Origin: Fomitopsis serialis | Lineage: Eukaryota; Basidiomycota; Agaricomycetes; Polyporales; Fomitopsidaceae | Assembly: GCF_022376445.1 (NCBI RefSeq) | Contig: NW_025955454.1 | Location: 1 to 26,667, forward strand | DNA length: 26,667 bases | Direction of reading: 5' to 3' | Part shown: positions 9,107-19,562 of the stretch, in pieces | How positions within the stretch are numbered: position 1 is the first letter of the stretch | Layout: each line of letters starts with the position of its first letter | The notes under the pieces: generated by a model | Databases searched by the model: none | The model's input: the letters and a program-made list of their open reading frames with translations, nothing else | What the model was told of the DNA's origin: nothing | Translations under genes and position numbers: made by a program

Positions 9107-10150
9107 TAGTGCTGATGGCAAATGGGAATGGACCCAATTGCCGGCAAATGGCGCTTGGGAATGGGTTTTCGGGGGGTGGCGCGCGCTGGCGATTGTGGCG
9201 CAACTGGCAAATGGGCTTTTTGAAGCGTTTTTGGCGTTTTGTGCTTAATTTCGAGCTTGTGCCCCGAGGATGTTTAGCACTGCAGGGTACAAGCGGGACA
9301 CTGGGAGAACGACATGCAGCCTATAGGATGTGAGTAGGCCTCGACGAGACAGCAGGTAGTGGCAGGCGGCCATAAGCAGCAAATCGGGTCTCGGGTCACG
9401 ACGACTCGGAGTGCAGTTGCATTCAAGTTAATGACTGGAACTTCGTGTAATTGCAGTCTGACGGATGGTTGCGCACGTCGCCGTGCATGTTGGCGACTCG
9501 GTGCTGAAATGTTGACTCAATGGCATACAATTGCACACACTGCATCTCATGCTGAGACTGTCAAGGTGGGCTAGATGTAGCGAACACGGCGACACACCGC
9601 GTCCACACTGGCGAACCGGCCTTTTAGGTCTGCTACGGAGACTACTCGCGAACAGCAATTCTTCGCTGGCCACCTATGTCGGTCATTCTAGAACTGTTGA
9701 AGGCCGCAAGTGTAGCGATACTCCCGGGTTAAGTTAACATTAATATTAACCCCCGTGAGGCTCAGCGCTCATCGTCAATGTCCGCGTCAGTGAACGGCGA
9801 CTCGTCGGCGAGCACCAGGTTAAATACCGCACTTCCGATTGCCAAATGCGGTAATAGTGTAGCTGATTCTGCCCCTCAGAGAGTCGGACCAGGAATGGGC
9901 AGGCCGATGACACCCCCGTACTGTGAGTCATCTTCACAGACACTTTTCAAATTTCTCTTACCAACACTGAATGACCTCGACGGCTTGGTTTTGACTCAAC
10001 CACACCGGTCCAGTCGCCATAAAATGCATAAGCGCCTGGCGATTCGCCAGGTTGCGCCACCCTCCCCTCTGCCACTTGCCAATCGCCAACCAATCGCCAC
10101 CCCTGGCGCGTGCCAGGTGGCAAGCTGGCGCTGATTTGCCAACAACACTA
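9107..10150. mobile_element. Non-autonomous hAT-type DNA transposon, 1,044 bp
   Basis: The ends are terminal inverted repeats: TAGTGCTGATGGCAAAT at the left and, read inward, TAGTGTTGTTGGCAAAT at the right (15 of 17 identical). They are flanked by a perfect 8-bp duplication CGCATAAG. An 8-bp duplication with TAGNG ends is the hallmark of hAT elements. Both subterminal regions (about 9115-9240 and 10015-10140) are crowded with TGGCAAATGG/TGGCGATTGG-like motifs in mirrored orientation, as expected for transposase-binding subterminal repeats. No transposase of useful length is present. A short minus-strand stretch ending at the TGA at 9762-9764 reads as an acidic C-terminus (FTDADIDDER) and may be a relic of captured or transposase coding sequence. 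The element must be moved in trans, if it still moves. Confidence 0.92.
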
Positions 10151-10158
10151 CGCATAAG
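10151..10158. repeat. Right target-site duplication of the hAT element
   Basis: CGCATAAG, directly after the right terminal repeat and identical to 9099-9106. A perfect match suggests a fairly recent insertion. Confidence 0.9.
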
Positions 10159-10425
10159 TTACATACTTGTGGTCCCATCTTGATGGGAACTTGGCAAGAC
10201 CGACCGCCTGAGTGCACCTTTCTGATGTGGGGCCCATCGTCTGTGAAACAGCTGTGAACTTGGCTGTAACTATCATGTCTGAGTCCTCCGATGAGACATC
10301 TTTGCACCCGGACCGGACAGGTGCCGGAGTGGTAGCGCTCGTCTTGCCTCCGAAGTACATCCTCCGCCTCCTCCCTCCCTGTCCCTGTCCCTGGCTAGAG
10401 CCCATTCTACTTGCGCTGTCTCACG

Positions 10426-12580
10426 ATGGCCTCAACAGGGTCCTTCTTCCCTCGTATCGAGTCTGTCTTCTATGCTGTCTTCGACAGCCGCCAGGGTCCC
10501 AAAGTCGTCTACCAAGTACCTGAAGGCCTCATATCAATCGGCCCTACGACAGCCCTTGGGACCAATACTCTCGGTCCCCTCACCCCTGCGTCACCGTCGC
10601 CAACCCTCGCGGACAGCCCGTCCGTATCGCGCTTCGACTCTCGCCATCTCCTCAGCCCCCAGAAACGTTCTGTCTCGTCTAACCGCTGCCTGTTTCACTT
10701 CGATGACATCTCGAAATATGTCATGCCGCCTAGCGCTCTTTGCGGAAGGCTCGTAATCTGTGCGACCAGGGGGCACAGGATCATCGGCTTTCCTGTCGAG
10801 CTTCAGGGTGCCTACGACCGCAACTACTTTCGGTATAACCTGTGCTTCGTCTTTGAACGCAATGCGGACTTGAGCTGCTACGAGCCTATTGTTCGTAAAG
10901 TCAGTCGAGTTCTGACTGCGTGCGAGGTACGTCTGTCCACCCCGTCGCTGAAGGAGGATAGCAGGTCACAAACGCGTCCTCATAGCTGGAATCACGCTTC
11001 CTTTCTGAACCAGACAGTTCTCCGTCCATTTATGCTGTTCTGGAACAGCTCTACGAGGACCTGAACTCGTACTCAGAGACATCTATACCCCTGGACAAGT
11101 TCAACTCCATCGAGTTGAAGATCTTCCCATTTTATCCAAATCCGCCGCAGGTCAAGGACTGGGCGGTTCCTTTGGCTCTGATTGACATTCGAAAGCGAAT
11201 TGAACCGAATTGGGACTTGACCATGATGAGGGTGAGTGTGTGTTGATCGTCGTGGATGCCATTATGGAAGGACATAAGAGCAGGTCTGTCAATACATCGA
11301 CGGGACCAATCATGTTAGCCGCATCGCACGACTGGCAGAATGCGACATCGATCTCACTCGGCAGGCCATCGCGCATCTACTGTGCGTCAAGTCTTTGTCG
11401 TTTACGTGGCATAGTTACTGAGCGGAGCAATTATGTTAGGTACTACCAGGTAATAATGATGATAGATATCTTCCAATATTCCAACATGTATACTTTGTGC
11501 ACCACAATTCAGTGGCTCGCAGACGAGACCCATGTAAGGGACGAGTGTGGTCCGTACGCGACAAAGCCAGGTCTGTCGGGATGAACCGCTAAGGCGAACG
11601 CTCTAATCAGAATAGGACTGCAGGGCAACGCATAACGGACTGGCCAAAATTACTGCACCTCTACTCACGCCTGAAACCAGGCAAGACGGTATACGAGTGG
11701 ATGGAAGAGTACGACGTGCAGTCATACAACATTGACGTGCGCCGCTTTACCAGCTTCGGCGTCATCAAGGTCAGCTACTTGATCCCGAGCATCCTTCGCA
11801 AGCTAAAGGCATGAGCAGGGCTTCCTTCGCCGAGTGCATCGCTGGCCTGTTCTCCTTCCAGAGACGGACACGCCCCCAGCAGAGCGGATCGGCCTACCCC
11901 AGTCCTTCGGCCGCAAACGCGGCAAGAGCTTCACCGTCCAAACATCCCCACCACGTACTGTGCGCGCCGACTCTATCCGAGGAAGACCACAAGCGTCGCT
12001 CACGACGGAGGTCGCCCCCGGGGCAACCGGGCTAGCGACAGCACACTCGTCCGCACCGACCACGCCCGTCCCGCATCGCGCCCGCCGCGCGAGCGCAGCG
12101 GAGTCCTCGCTCGAGCAGCTCCGCAACCGCGAGACGGCGCCGCGCAAGTCCACCACGCTCGAGCAGCTGTTCAGCCCGCGGCTCGCGAATACCGTCCCAT
12201 CGAGCCTGATCACGAGCAATGTCCCGCAGACGCCGCGCCCGCTCACGCGCGAGCCTTCCTCCGCGTCGGGGTCGGGGTCGGGCGACCAGCGTGGACACAG
12301 CCCGACGTCGCTGCTGCCGACACATCCCGGTTTGCTGCGCCCGCGCGTGGAACGCTCGCCATCTGCCCCGGCTGTGTCGCAGGTGCACGCGCAGTCTCAG
12401 CTGCACACGGTGCCAGCATATCCGAAGGAGCTCTTGCCCCTGCTGGATGGTGAACATCATACCGACGAGTTGTGTGTGCGTTTCGAGGTGGGCTGGCCGG
12501 TGTTGAGGCAGTGGTTAGTGATCGCAGGCGGTGGGAAGGGGGATGGGGACTTCGGACAAGTCGCGATAATCTACAGGTAG
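10426..12580 (+). CDS. npr2: Nitrogen permease regulator 2 (Npr2/NPRL2), GATOR1/SEACIT subunit
   Basis: Six exons: 10426-10926, 10986-11231, 11284-11381, 11440-11570, 11624-11769 and 11819-12580, with introns of 59, 52, 58, 53 and 49 nt, giving 627 residues. The N-terminal longin part shows FPRIESVFYAVFD, GPKVVYQVPEGLI, FDDISKYVMP, LCGRLVICATRGHRIIGFPVEL, YDRNYFRYNLCFVFER and CYEPIVRKVSRVLTACE. Later exons give LEQLYEDLNSYSE, ELKIFPFYPNPP, KRIEPNWDLTMMR, IDIFQYSNMYTLC, DWPKLLHLYSRLKPG and RRFTSFGVIKGFLRRVHRWP, then the C-terminal HHTDELCVRFEVGWP. A disordered Ser/Pro/Arg insert of about 150 residues sits in exon 6. Npr2 with Npr3 and Iml1 is the GAP complex that turns TORC1 down under nitrogen or amino-acid shortage, at the vacuole. 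The start ATG follows an out-of-context TTG and fits the conserved N-terminus. Confidence 0.96.
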
Positions 12581-12832
12581 CGATTGCGTACATGATTTGC
12601 ATATCCGCTGCCGCATGGCGCGACGAGCCTTCATGGCAAACGCAAGCCGGTACAGATGACTGAATGTGCGTCTGACACACTGACTCGCCGAGGAAGCGTG
12701 AAACCATCTCTGAGACCTGTGATATTCGCCTCTCTATGTTGCCGCGGCGTGTTCTTTCTTGACGAAGCTCGAAACATCCAACAGATGCTATGTCGAAGGG
12801 CTTGTCTTATCGGGTTGCATCCATCGCGAAGG

Positions 12833-14190
12833 CTATGACAGTGTTCTGTTGGCATTGACGTAACCAGCCCCGTAGCATGAGTAGAGCAACTCCGTCGACG
12901 CCGGGTCAATCTTCTCCGCCGGCACGATTTTGAAGGTCGTCCCGAACGCCGTCTTCACATCTCTAAGAAATTGGATCGTCCGCGCCGTAGGCTCACCCAT
13001 CCTGCATCGACCCACATCCTCGCTCCCGAGCACCATGAAGAGCAGGACGAGGATCTGATGGTGGCTGTCTACGCATCCACCCCTCTGGATCTCCTGCAGC
13101 AGTGCACGAGTGGCGAGAAGGGCGATGTCTTCGGGTGCGACGCCAGGCTGGGAGAGCGCTTCGGCGCAATGCATCGCCCCTGTAGTGGTCTCGGAAAGGA
13201 GGGAAAGCCCATAGCCGGGAGACTTGCCGCTATCCTCGCCTTTGTAGACGTCGGAGTAGAGGTAGATGTCAGGGATGTAGCGATTCAGCACTGAGCGGGC
13301 GGCTTCGATCATGCGGTTAGAGAACTGCGGATTGACGCGTACGGCATGTCTGTTGGACGAGTGTGAGACTACAACATGCGAGCGCGAAGAGGACGACGGC
13401 TCACGAAATACCGCGTATCCGCTTAACCTTGCCCCGCTCCACGAGGTCGAGCGTCTTGAGTTGCTTGACACTAGGGCATATGAACTGGACTTCACCGCCA
13501 CCAAGCGGTGGGCTACCACGTTTCCTGATCTATCAGTACACTTCATTAGACGTTCCCAGTGGTACGAGTATGTGAACATACGCGCAACTCTAGACCGTCG
13601 GACACGCCAAAAAGCTGTAACTGTGGCAATGTGATGGTGCGAATGAGATCTGCCTGGGAAAAAATTAGGTGATGCTACGGAAGTACAACAAAACCAAGAC
13701 ATACAGAGAGGTCGCGGTCATCAGACGTGATGCCTCGTAGCGTGAGTTGCAGAGGTCTCTTCGAGAATGGCGCGAGCATGATCACGGGCTCAAGGAAGTA
13801 TCCGACTGAGCGTGATAAGGGACAATCGTGGGTCACCGGTCCACCTGCTATCACACCCGGCTTCAGCAGGATTGCAGTACCTGTGTAGATGTATAAGTCA
13901 AAGCTTGGTTTGACACTCATAAGACGCACCTGTCACGGATATCTCAATAACCGTCCCATTCGTTATGCGTTCCAGCAGCCGGAGCAAGCTAACCTCGTAG
14001 TCTGCGAAACATCTATCAATTAACGGTCCTCCGAGTATGTGAGCCTCGGCGCACCTCTTAGACCGGGATTTTTGTCCTCCGAGCGTATGTGGTCAATCTT
14101 CACAGCCTTTCCACTCAGAATAGACAGCACCAGGCGATGTCTGAGGTGAAGGTGCCCGCTGAAGTGAAGAACGTTGCCCGCCTGAGCCAT
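12833..14190 (-). CDS. rcl1: RNA 3'-terminal phosphate cyclase-like protein Rcl1
   Basis: Six exons: 14190-14055, 14001-13930, 13880-13705, 13653-13582, 13529-13405 and 13349-12833, with introns of 53, 49, 51, 52 and 55 nt, giving 365 residues, close to the 367 of yeast Rcl1. Motifs in order are HFSGHLHLRHRLVLSILSGK, IRSEDKNPGLRDYE, LKPGVIAGG, GYFLEP, RGITSDDRDLS, KRGSPPLGGGEV, RIRGISHAVRV and NPQFSNRMIEAARSVLN. DVYKGEDSGKSPGYGLSL, RGGCVDSHHQ and GYVNANR follow. Rcl1 is a nucleolar factor that works with Bms1 in the SSU processome, needed for cleavage at site A2 in 18S rRNA maturation. It has the cyclase fold but not the cyclase activity. It converges on npr2, with 252 bp between stops, and diverges from uba3. 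Confidence 0.95.
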
Positions 14191-14379
14191 GGTTGCGAGT
14201 GAGCAGAGGTCGCGGTGGCTGGAAAATAAGGACCGTGCTTTGGACATTCAGCGAGGGTGATCGAGATCTGCATCGGGACGGGCGTCTCACACGTGTCGCG
14301 CTTGACGCGTGCACTGTGCCACAGCTCACGTCCTCCGCGAACCTCGTCCACCTCATATCCACCCTCTTTGGCTTGCGAG
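14191..14379. promoter_or_regulatory. Shared divergent promoter of rcl1 and uba3
   Basis: Only 189 bp separate the two ATGs, so both promoters and leaders must lie here. No TATA box is seen on either strand, as is common for housekeeping genes. Confidence 0.7.
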
Positions 14380-16057
14380 ATGGCGACCGCGCAGGTGCTC
14401 AGCAATGGGAGCGCGTCAGACTGGGCAGATCGCTACTATCACGTCGACCAGATTCTTGACAGACCCGGACCGCGCACAGATCCCTCTTTCCTCGCGGGCG
14501 AAGAGGTGCCTCTTCTTGTTGATCCTGGAAGGATACGTATTCTGACGGATATTTAAATTGAAAGGTGAAGAAATTCCTGCGAGAGACATCCAAGATTCTT
14601 GTTATTGGTGCAGGGGGATTGGGGTGCGAGATCCTCGCGAATCTGGCTTTGTCAGGCTTCAAAGACATTCATGTCATCGACATGGACACGATCGACATCA
14701 GTAACCTCAACCGACAATTCCTCTTCCGGTACAGCTTCTTTCTTTGGCTCTGTATCGGCTATTGAGTATCTCCTGCTCATAGGTCGAAGGACGTCGGCAA
14801 GCCAAAAGCTATCGTTGCAGCAGAGTTCATCATGAATCGTGTGCCGGGAGTCAAGGTCACTCCGTAAGCTTGTCTCTTAAACGAAGTCTTGTTCTCTCAA
14901 GTCGCCTCAGATATTTCGGAAAGATACAGGACAAGGACGACGATTACTACATGCAATTCAATCTCGTCATCTGCGGTCTAGACTCTATAGAGGCTCGTCG
15001 TTGGATCAACGCGACTCTTGTCAACATGGTCGACCCTGAGGAGCCGGAGAGCTTGAAACCCCTCATTGACGGCGGCACAGAAGGTACGCAAGTATTACCA
15101 CACAGGGTCCGCTGGAAACGCCTAATTCGTGGGCAAAGGCTTTAAGGGTCAAGCTCGTGTCATTCTTCCGACCGTGACTTCTTGTTACGAGTGCTCCCTT
15201 GACATGTTGAACAAGCCGACCGCGTTTCCCATCTGTACCATCGCCAACACACCACGTCTACCTGAACACTGCATAGAATGGGCATCCGTCCTTGAGTGGC
15301 CACGCGTTCTCAAAGGTAAGTGACCCTGTGTTGCCAATGTAGCCACGGAGGCCCATTAACAACCATCCAGACAAGAAGATGGACACTGATGACCCGGAAC
15401 ATATCGGCTGGCTCTATAAGACGGCCCTTGCGCGTGCGAAGGAATTCAAGATTGAGGGTGTGACATGGTCACTCACACAGGGTGTCGTCAAGAACATCAT
15501 CCCTGCAATCGCCTCTACAAATGCTATCATCGCAGGTATGTGTTGGCCTACCCGTTCGCCATATGATACTTACTAAGAAATATCATAGCGTCATGTTGTA
15601 ACGAAGCATTCAAGATTGCTACATCCTCTGCGGCTTATCTTAACAACTACTTCATGCTCATCGGAACCGACGGCGTCTACTCCTTCACTTTCGAGCACCA
15701 GAAGCGCGATGACTGCCCCGTCTGCGGCGGACAGGCCCTCGACATCACCATCAGCAAGGAACGGACCGTACAGGAGCTGATAGATATGTTGCTCGAAAGA
15801 CAGGATGTGTAAGTGCATTGTCGTCTCGGTCACATATAAGAACTCAATGGATCTCTACGTCTCACAGCCAGATCAAGAAGCCATCCATGGCAACTTCGAC
15901 GAAACAGATCTACTTCCAGGCGCCACCGCAGCTCGAGGAACTCACACGTCCGAACCTAGAGAAGAAAGTCTCGGAAATGGTAGGCGAGGGTGACTACATT
16001 ACGGTCACGGCCAGCACGCTGCCGTTCGACCTGACTCTGAAGATAAAGTACACCTAG
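14380..16057 (+). CDS. uba3: NEDD8-activating enzyme E1 catalytic subunit (Uba3)
   Basis: Eight exons: 14380-14505, 14565-14728, 14783-14863, 14911-15083, 15139-15315, 15371-15535, 15589-15808 and 15868-16057, with introns of 47-59 nt, giving 431 residues, the usual size. The ATP-binding loop GAGGLG is at 57-62, then [17 protein letters not shown]. The catalytic cysteine is Cys214 in [18 protein letters not shown]. Two zinc-binding pairs are visible, Cys197/Cys200 (CYEC) and Cys338/Cys341 (CPVC). The C-terminal part is the ubiquitin-fold domain that recruits Ubc12. With Ula1 it adenylates Rub1/NEDD8 and forms the E1 thioester, feeding cullin neddylation. The intron 1 donor was placed at 14506 (GTGCCT), because only that site joins in phase to the VKKFLRET start of exon 2 and matches related proteins. 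Confidence 0.96.
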
Positions 16058-16439
16058 ATGTTGGTTCGAACCTTGCACTGCTGTGTCAAATAGCTTTGAA
16101 CGCCAATGTACTCTTTGCTATCGATGTCACTTTACCCTGATACTGCTCGTGAGACGAGGGCTGTATAAGTTGCGATTCATAGACCATGTTTGAGTCCAAT
16201 GACGATTCCTGATGCCAATAAACGCAACATGTCGTCATGTTTGAATATTGAGGCTGAAGGCAGCTTCAGGATCGCTTGTCAACGAGCTGGGCTCGGGGAT
16301 GGTTCGGCCTGAATGCGCTGACTAAGCGAGAGCGCATATCCGAGTCGTTCACCAGAGCAGTCGCCACTTTCATCCTTACACAGGACCCGCCACCGTCTAT
16401 CCAAGGTTTCTTCGATTGCACCGTTCGTCTCTAGCAGCC
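16058..16439. other. Intergenic between uba3 and slt11
   Basis: Should hold the uba3 3' UTR and the slt11 promoter. The stretch before the slt11 ATG (about 16360-16439) is pyrimidine-rich. No gene or RNA seen. Confidence 0.55.
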
Positions 16440-17737
16440 ATGCCCAAGCTTGACATCAACAAGGCTGGATGGGAGCAAAGTGAATTCCCCATCCTATGTG
16501 AGACATGTAAGTGTCGAGCCCCTTGCACCCAGGTGCCAGGCGCTCGTTGGATGTTGACATAGGACGGACTCTAGGTTTGGGGGACAATGCCTTCGTGCGG
16601 ATGGTGCGTCGTGTTCTCCTCGTTGCATAGGCTATGTGTTGACGAGCCGTGTAGTCTAAACAAGAATACGGCCGCTCCTGCGGCACATGCGCACGACCCT
16701 TCACGGTCTTCCGCTGGAATCCGGGCTCGGGCATGCGCTTCAAGACGACGGTGATCTGCCAGACCTGCGCGAAGATCAAGAATGTCTGCCAGACATGTCT
16801 GCTGGATCTTGAATACGGCTTGCCCACGCAAGTGAGGGACACAGCGCTGGGCATCCAGAATGAGGCCCCGACGAGCGAGATCAATAGGGAGTACTATGCG
16901 CAAAACCTTGAGGGCAAGGTACGTGGTGCATTTTGGTAGCAGTCGTTTATAGCTTACTGATGGAGCATCAGCTGGATGGGAACAAGTCCTTGCTTGACTC
17001 AGGAAAAGCGTCGTCTGCGGGGAAAGATATGTTGAAGCAGCTTGCGCGTACGGACCCTTATTACAAGCGCAATCGCCCACGCATATGTTCGTTCTTTGTG
17101 AAAGGGGAGTGTAACCGTGGCTCAGACTGCCCATACAGGTGCGTTTTATGTCGTCCTACTCGCTATTTGCGTTGGTGCTGATCCCGCTTCAGACATGAGA
17201 TGCCTGTCGACAACGAGCTCTCGAAGCAGAACATCCAAGATCGGTATCATGGTCGCAACGATCCTGTCGCACACAAAATCATGACCCAGCACGCGTCGTC
17301 GATGGGTTTGCAACCTCCTGAAGACCAGTCTATCGTATGTATCACACTGGTTGCTTGTGCTCTCGGTGTCACTGACGCCCTCATCAGGTGTCTTTGTTTC
17401 TGACATTACTGCCGCCCTCCGCGACTGAGCAGAGCGTTCGCACCCGTGTCGTGCAATCGCTCCCTAGTGTCGACCCAGCACACATAAAGTCTATCGTTCA
17501 TGTTGCAAAGTCAAGGTTGGTTGAGCGACATTTTGTCCTCACAGGATGCTGATTCATCTCCGCAGATGTGCTTTCGTCAACTTCAAGGACCGAGCGTCCG
17601 CGGAAACTGCCGCCCAGGCCTGGGCAAATGGGTTCGAGTTGGATGGTACTGCAGCAAATGTCAAGTGGGGCAGGAGCAAAGGTGCCGCCGCATCGAAAGG
17701 AAAAGCAGCGTCGTCCACAGCGGAGGTTGCTGCATGA
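16440..17737 (+). CDS. slt11: Pre-mRNA-splicing factor Slt11/Ecm2 (RBM22 family)
   Basis: Seven exons: 16440-16506, 16575-16603, 16655-16918, 16972-17138, 17193-17334, 17388-17515 and 17566-17737, with introns of 68, 51, 53, 54, 53 and 50 nt, giving 322 residues. Exon 2 is a 29-nt micro-exon encoding LGDNAFVRM. The N-terminal zinc region has CETC, CGTC and CQTC...[16 protein letters not shown] finger lies at 159-177 (C-x7-C-x5-C-x3-H, start CSFFVKGEC). A degenerate RRM (about 224-300, with RCAFVNFKD) and a short Ala/Lys tail follow. The protein is shorter than human RBM22 (420) because the Pro/Gly-rich C-terminus is missing. Known role: with Cwc2 in the NineTeen-related part of the activated spliceosome, near U6 and U2/U6 helix II. 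Confidence 0.95.
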
Positions 17738-17936
17738 TGTTTTGTTGTTCTTGTCCCTTCTCTTGTATCAATAGTGTATGATGCTCAGTAATACCGTGTT
17801 ATGATGTTGCCAATGTCTCTCAACTCGTCCCACATCGAGTGCACACAGACAGATCCCAAGCAATTGTCATATGGCAGGAATCAGATATACCGCCTGGTGT
17901 GCAACACCTCACTCAAATGACATCGAAAGAGGAAAC

Positions 17937-18001
17937 AAAATAAATATTGAGACCCGTAGGTCTACCACTCCGGGAAAGCGTGTCATCCTTGTGCAGGGGC
18001 C

Positions 18002-18032
<31 letters not shown>

Positions 18033-18056
18033 TTCGTATGTCACCCCGAAGGGGAC
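17937..18056 (-). ncRNA. U6 spliceosomal snRNA
   Basis: On the minus strand the core is near-canonical: AATTGGAACGATACAGAGAA, then GATTAGCATGGCCCCTGC and ACAAGGATGACACGC. This includes the ACAGAGA box, the AGC triad and the internal stem-loop. The 5' end is a C(UUCG)G-capped hairpin (GTCCCCTTCGGGG...). The 3' part departs from the usual U6 telestem: it reads CTTTCCCGGAGTGGT, then a perfect 5-bp hairpin AGACC-TACG-GGTCT, then TATTTATTTT, where the T4 run at 17940-17937 is the likely Pol III stop and La/Lsm site. No intron interrupts the core. The exact 3' end is inferred. No convincing upstream TATA or downstream B box was found. Confidence 0.93.
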
Positions 18057-18239
18057 AAGAGAAGTAGACTGGAACGTGGGACATGGGAAGGAGTATTGTA
18101 TTTTGTTCAACCGGCGGTTGATCATGTGAGGGGTCGCGATGGGCTCGTGGCTCACCCCAGTTTCCGCTGTGCGATCCTTCTCTCAGATCGCACAAGCTAC
18201 ACACCCTTTCCTAAAGTTCTGACTCTTCCGCAAGTCAAC

Positions 18240-19420
18240 ATGACAGACAAAGAGAAAGGCAAGCTCAGTCACATGCTTGCGGTTCTTCTTCTGACTTCCC
18301 CCAGCTAATAGCGCGAGCGACACTGCGGGTATTGATCGAGACATGCTCTGCCGCGGTCGATGCTTTGAAACAGGCCGATTCCTCGAATCCGTCGGAATCA
18401 TCATCAACAACCCCCGCACTGTCGGTTCTACATAAAGACCTCCTGTCGCTGCTTACGCTCATCTATGCCGCAACCACCAAACTTACCCTCAGCCTCCGGG
18501 CTGAACAGCCGGCATATAGGGCCTCGCTAGGACCTCTCCAGGACCTCATCGGAAATGTCTCCGCGATTGCGACATGCGCCACGCTGTTCAAAACACACGG
18601 CCTCACGCTGGCGTCCGACGTCAGACAAGTCGTGAGGGAAATATGTTCCGCACTGAGCGCGCTCGGGAACACACTGCTGGAGGAAGGCGAGGATTACCTC
18701 GTACATACCGGCATGGTGCACGACTTGGTGGACAAGGCGAAGCGCGACCTTCCCGCGGACAATCGCGCCGCGGTGAAGAAGCGTTGGGCTGCGGATCGAG
18801 GGATGTTGGAGGATTCCGTCCAAGATGTCACCAGCATGATTGAAGACAACGATGAGGCGGACGAGGAAGATGAGTTTGACGAGGAGCTCGACGATCTCGG
18901 GTTGGGCTCGACCAAGAAAATGTCGGAGGTAGAGATGGAGCGTACAAAAAAAGTATGTCGCTGCTTCCGTGGGTTTTACATAACTTACAAGATCTGCGTG
19001 CAGGTACAACCGCTTCTGCGATTTACTACCCTGTTGCATAAGTGTGTCCAACTGGACATTCTCGCGAAACCACCGCCGGAACGTACAAGCAATCCCGTAC
19101 TCGATTCCCTACCATCTCATTCGCATGCGATACTTGTAGCGCTAGAAGACACCATCGCGACCTTGTATGCTCCCCAGGATCCTTCTGCCATCGCCTCTGC
19201 GCTCGCACCATTAGCGAGCGCAGTAGAAGGGTTACGTTCGGCCCTTACACCAATACTGCCATCGGCGCCGGACATAGCAGGGGTTGCCACAGAAGGTGCA
19301 CCAGCGGAGTTAAAAGGTGCTCAAAAGGACATACGGAAGTGGTTTGTGACGTGCTTTGATCAAATTGACAAGCTGTCGTGTAGCCTCAGGGATTCACTAG
19401 CTCAGGAGAGCTCAGTCTGA
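18240..19420 (+). CDS. GCIP/cyclin-D1-binding protein 1-like protein
   Basis: Three exons: 18240-18267, 18312-18952 and 19004-19420, with introns of 44 and 51 nt, giving 361 residues. The protein is helical and acidic. It resembles the Grap2/cyclin-D-interacting (GCIP, CCNDBP1) family by layout: an N-terminal helical bundle with LLTLIYAATTKL, then PADNRAAVKKRW and LEDSVQDVTSMIED, an acidic linker (EEDEFDEELDD), and a C-terminal helical part. Its role in fungi is not known to me. The 5' end is less sure. The ATG at 18240 joins in phase either by a GT donor at 18268 or by a GC donor at 18259 to the acceptor at 18311. The second intron has no stop and a length divisible by three. It starts 183 bp from the divergent U6 gene. 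Confidence 0.72.
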
Positions 19421-19562
19421 ATACGACATAGTATGCTGGTCACTGGGTTCTGCAGCCGTCGATTCACAGGAGCTTGCCGTATACTGGGGAAAGGGCCTTA
19501 CGCAGCCTCCGATGCAAATTAGCAGTGTTGTATAAGTAGTACCATCCGATGGTTATGCAGGA

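Noticed and set aside
10411..10425. Upstream extension of npr2 from a TTG codon
   Set aside because: The ATG at 10426 gives the conserved N-terminus, and fungal genes rarely start at TTG.
11803..12707. Minus-strand and extra plus-strand open frames over npr2 exon 6
   Set aside because: Shadows of a GC-rich Ser/Pro/Arg-coding exon; the npr2 frame continues the conserved protein to its known C-terminus.
12971..13634. Plus-strand open frames over rcl1
   Set aside because: Antisense shadows of rcl1 exons.
16060..16085. ggttcgaacc, a B-box/T-arm-like motif after uba3
   Set aside because: The upstream 60 bp are uba3 coding sequence and do not fold as a tRNA; probably chance.
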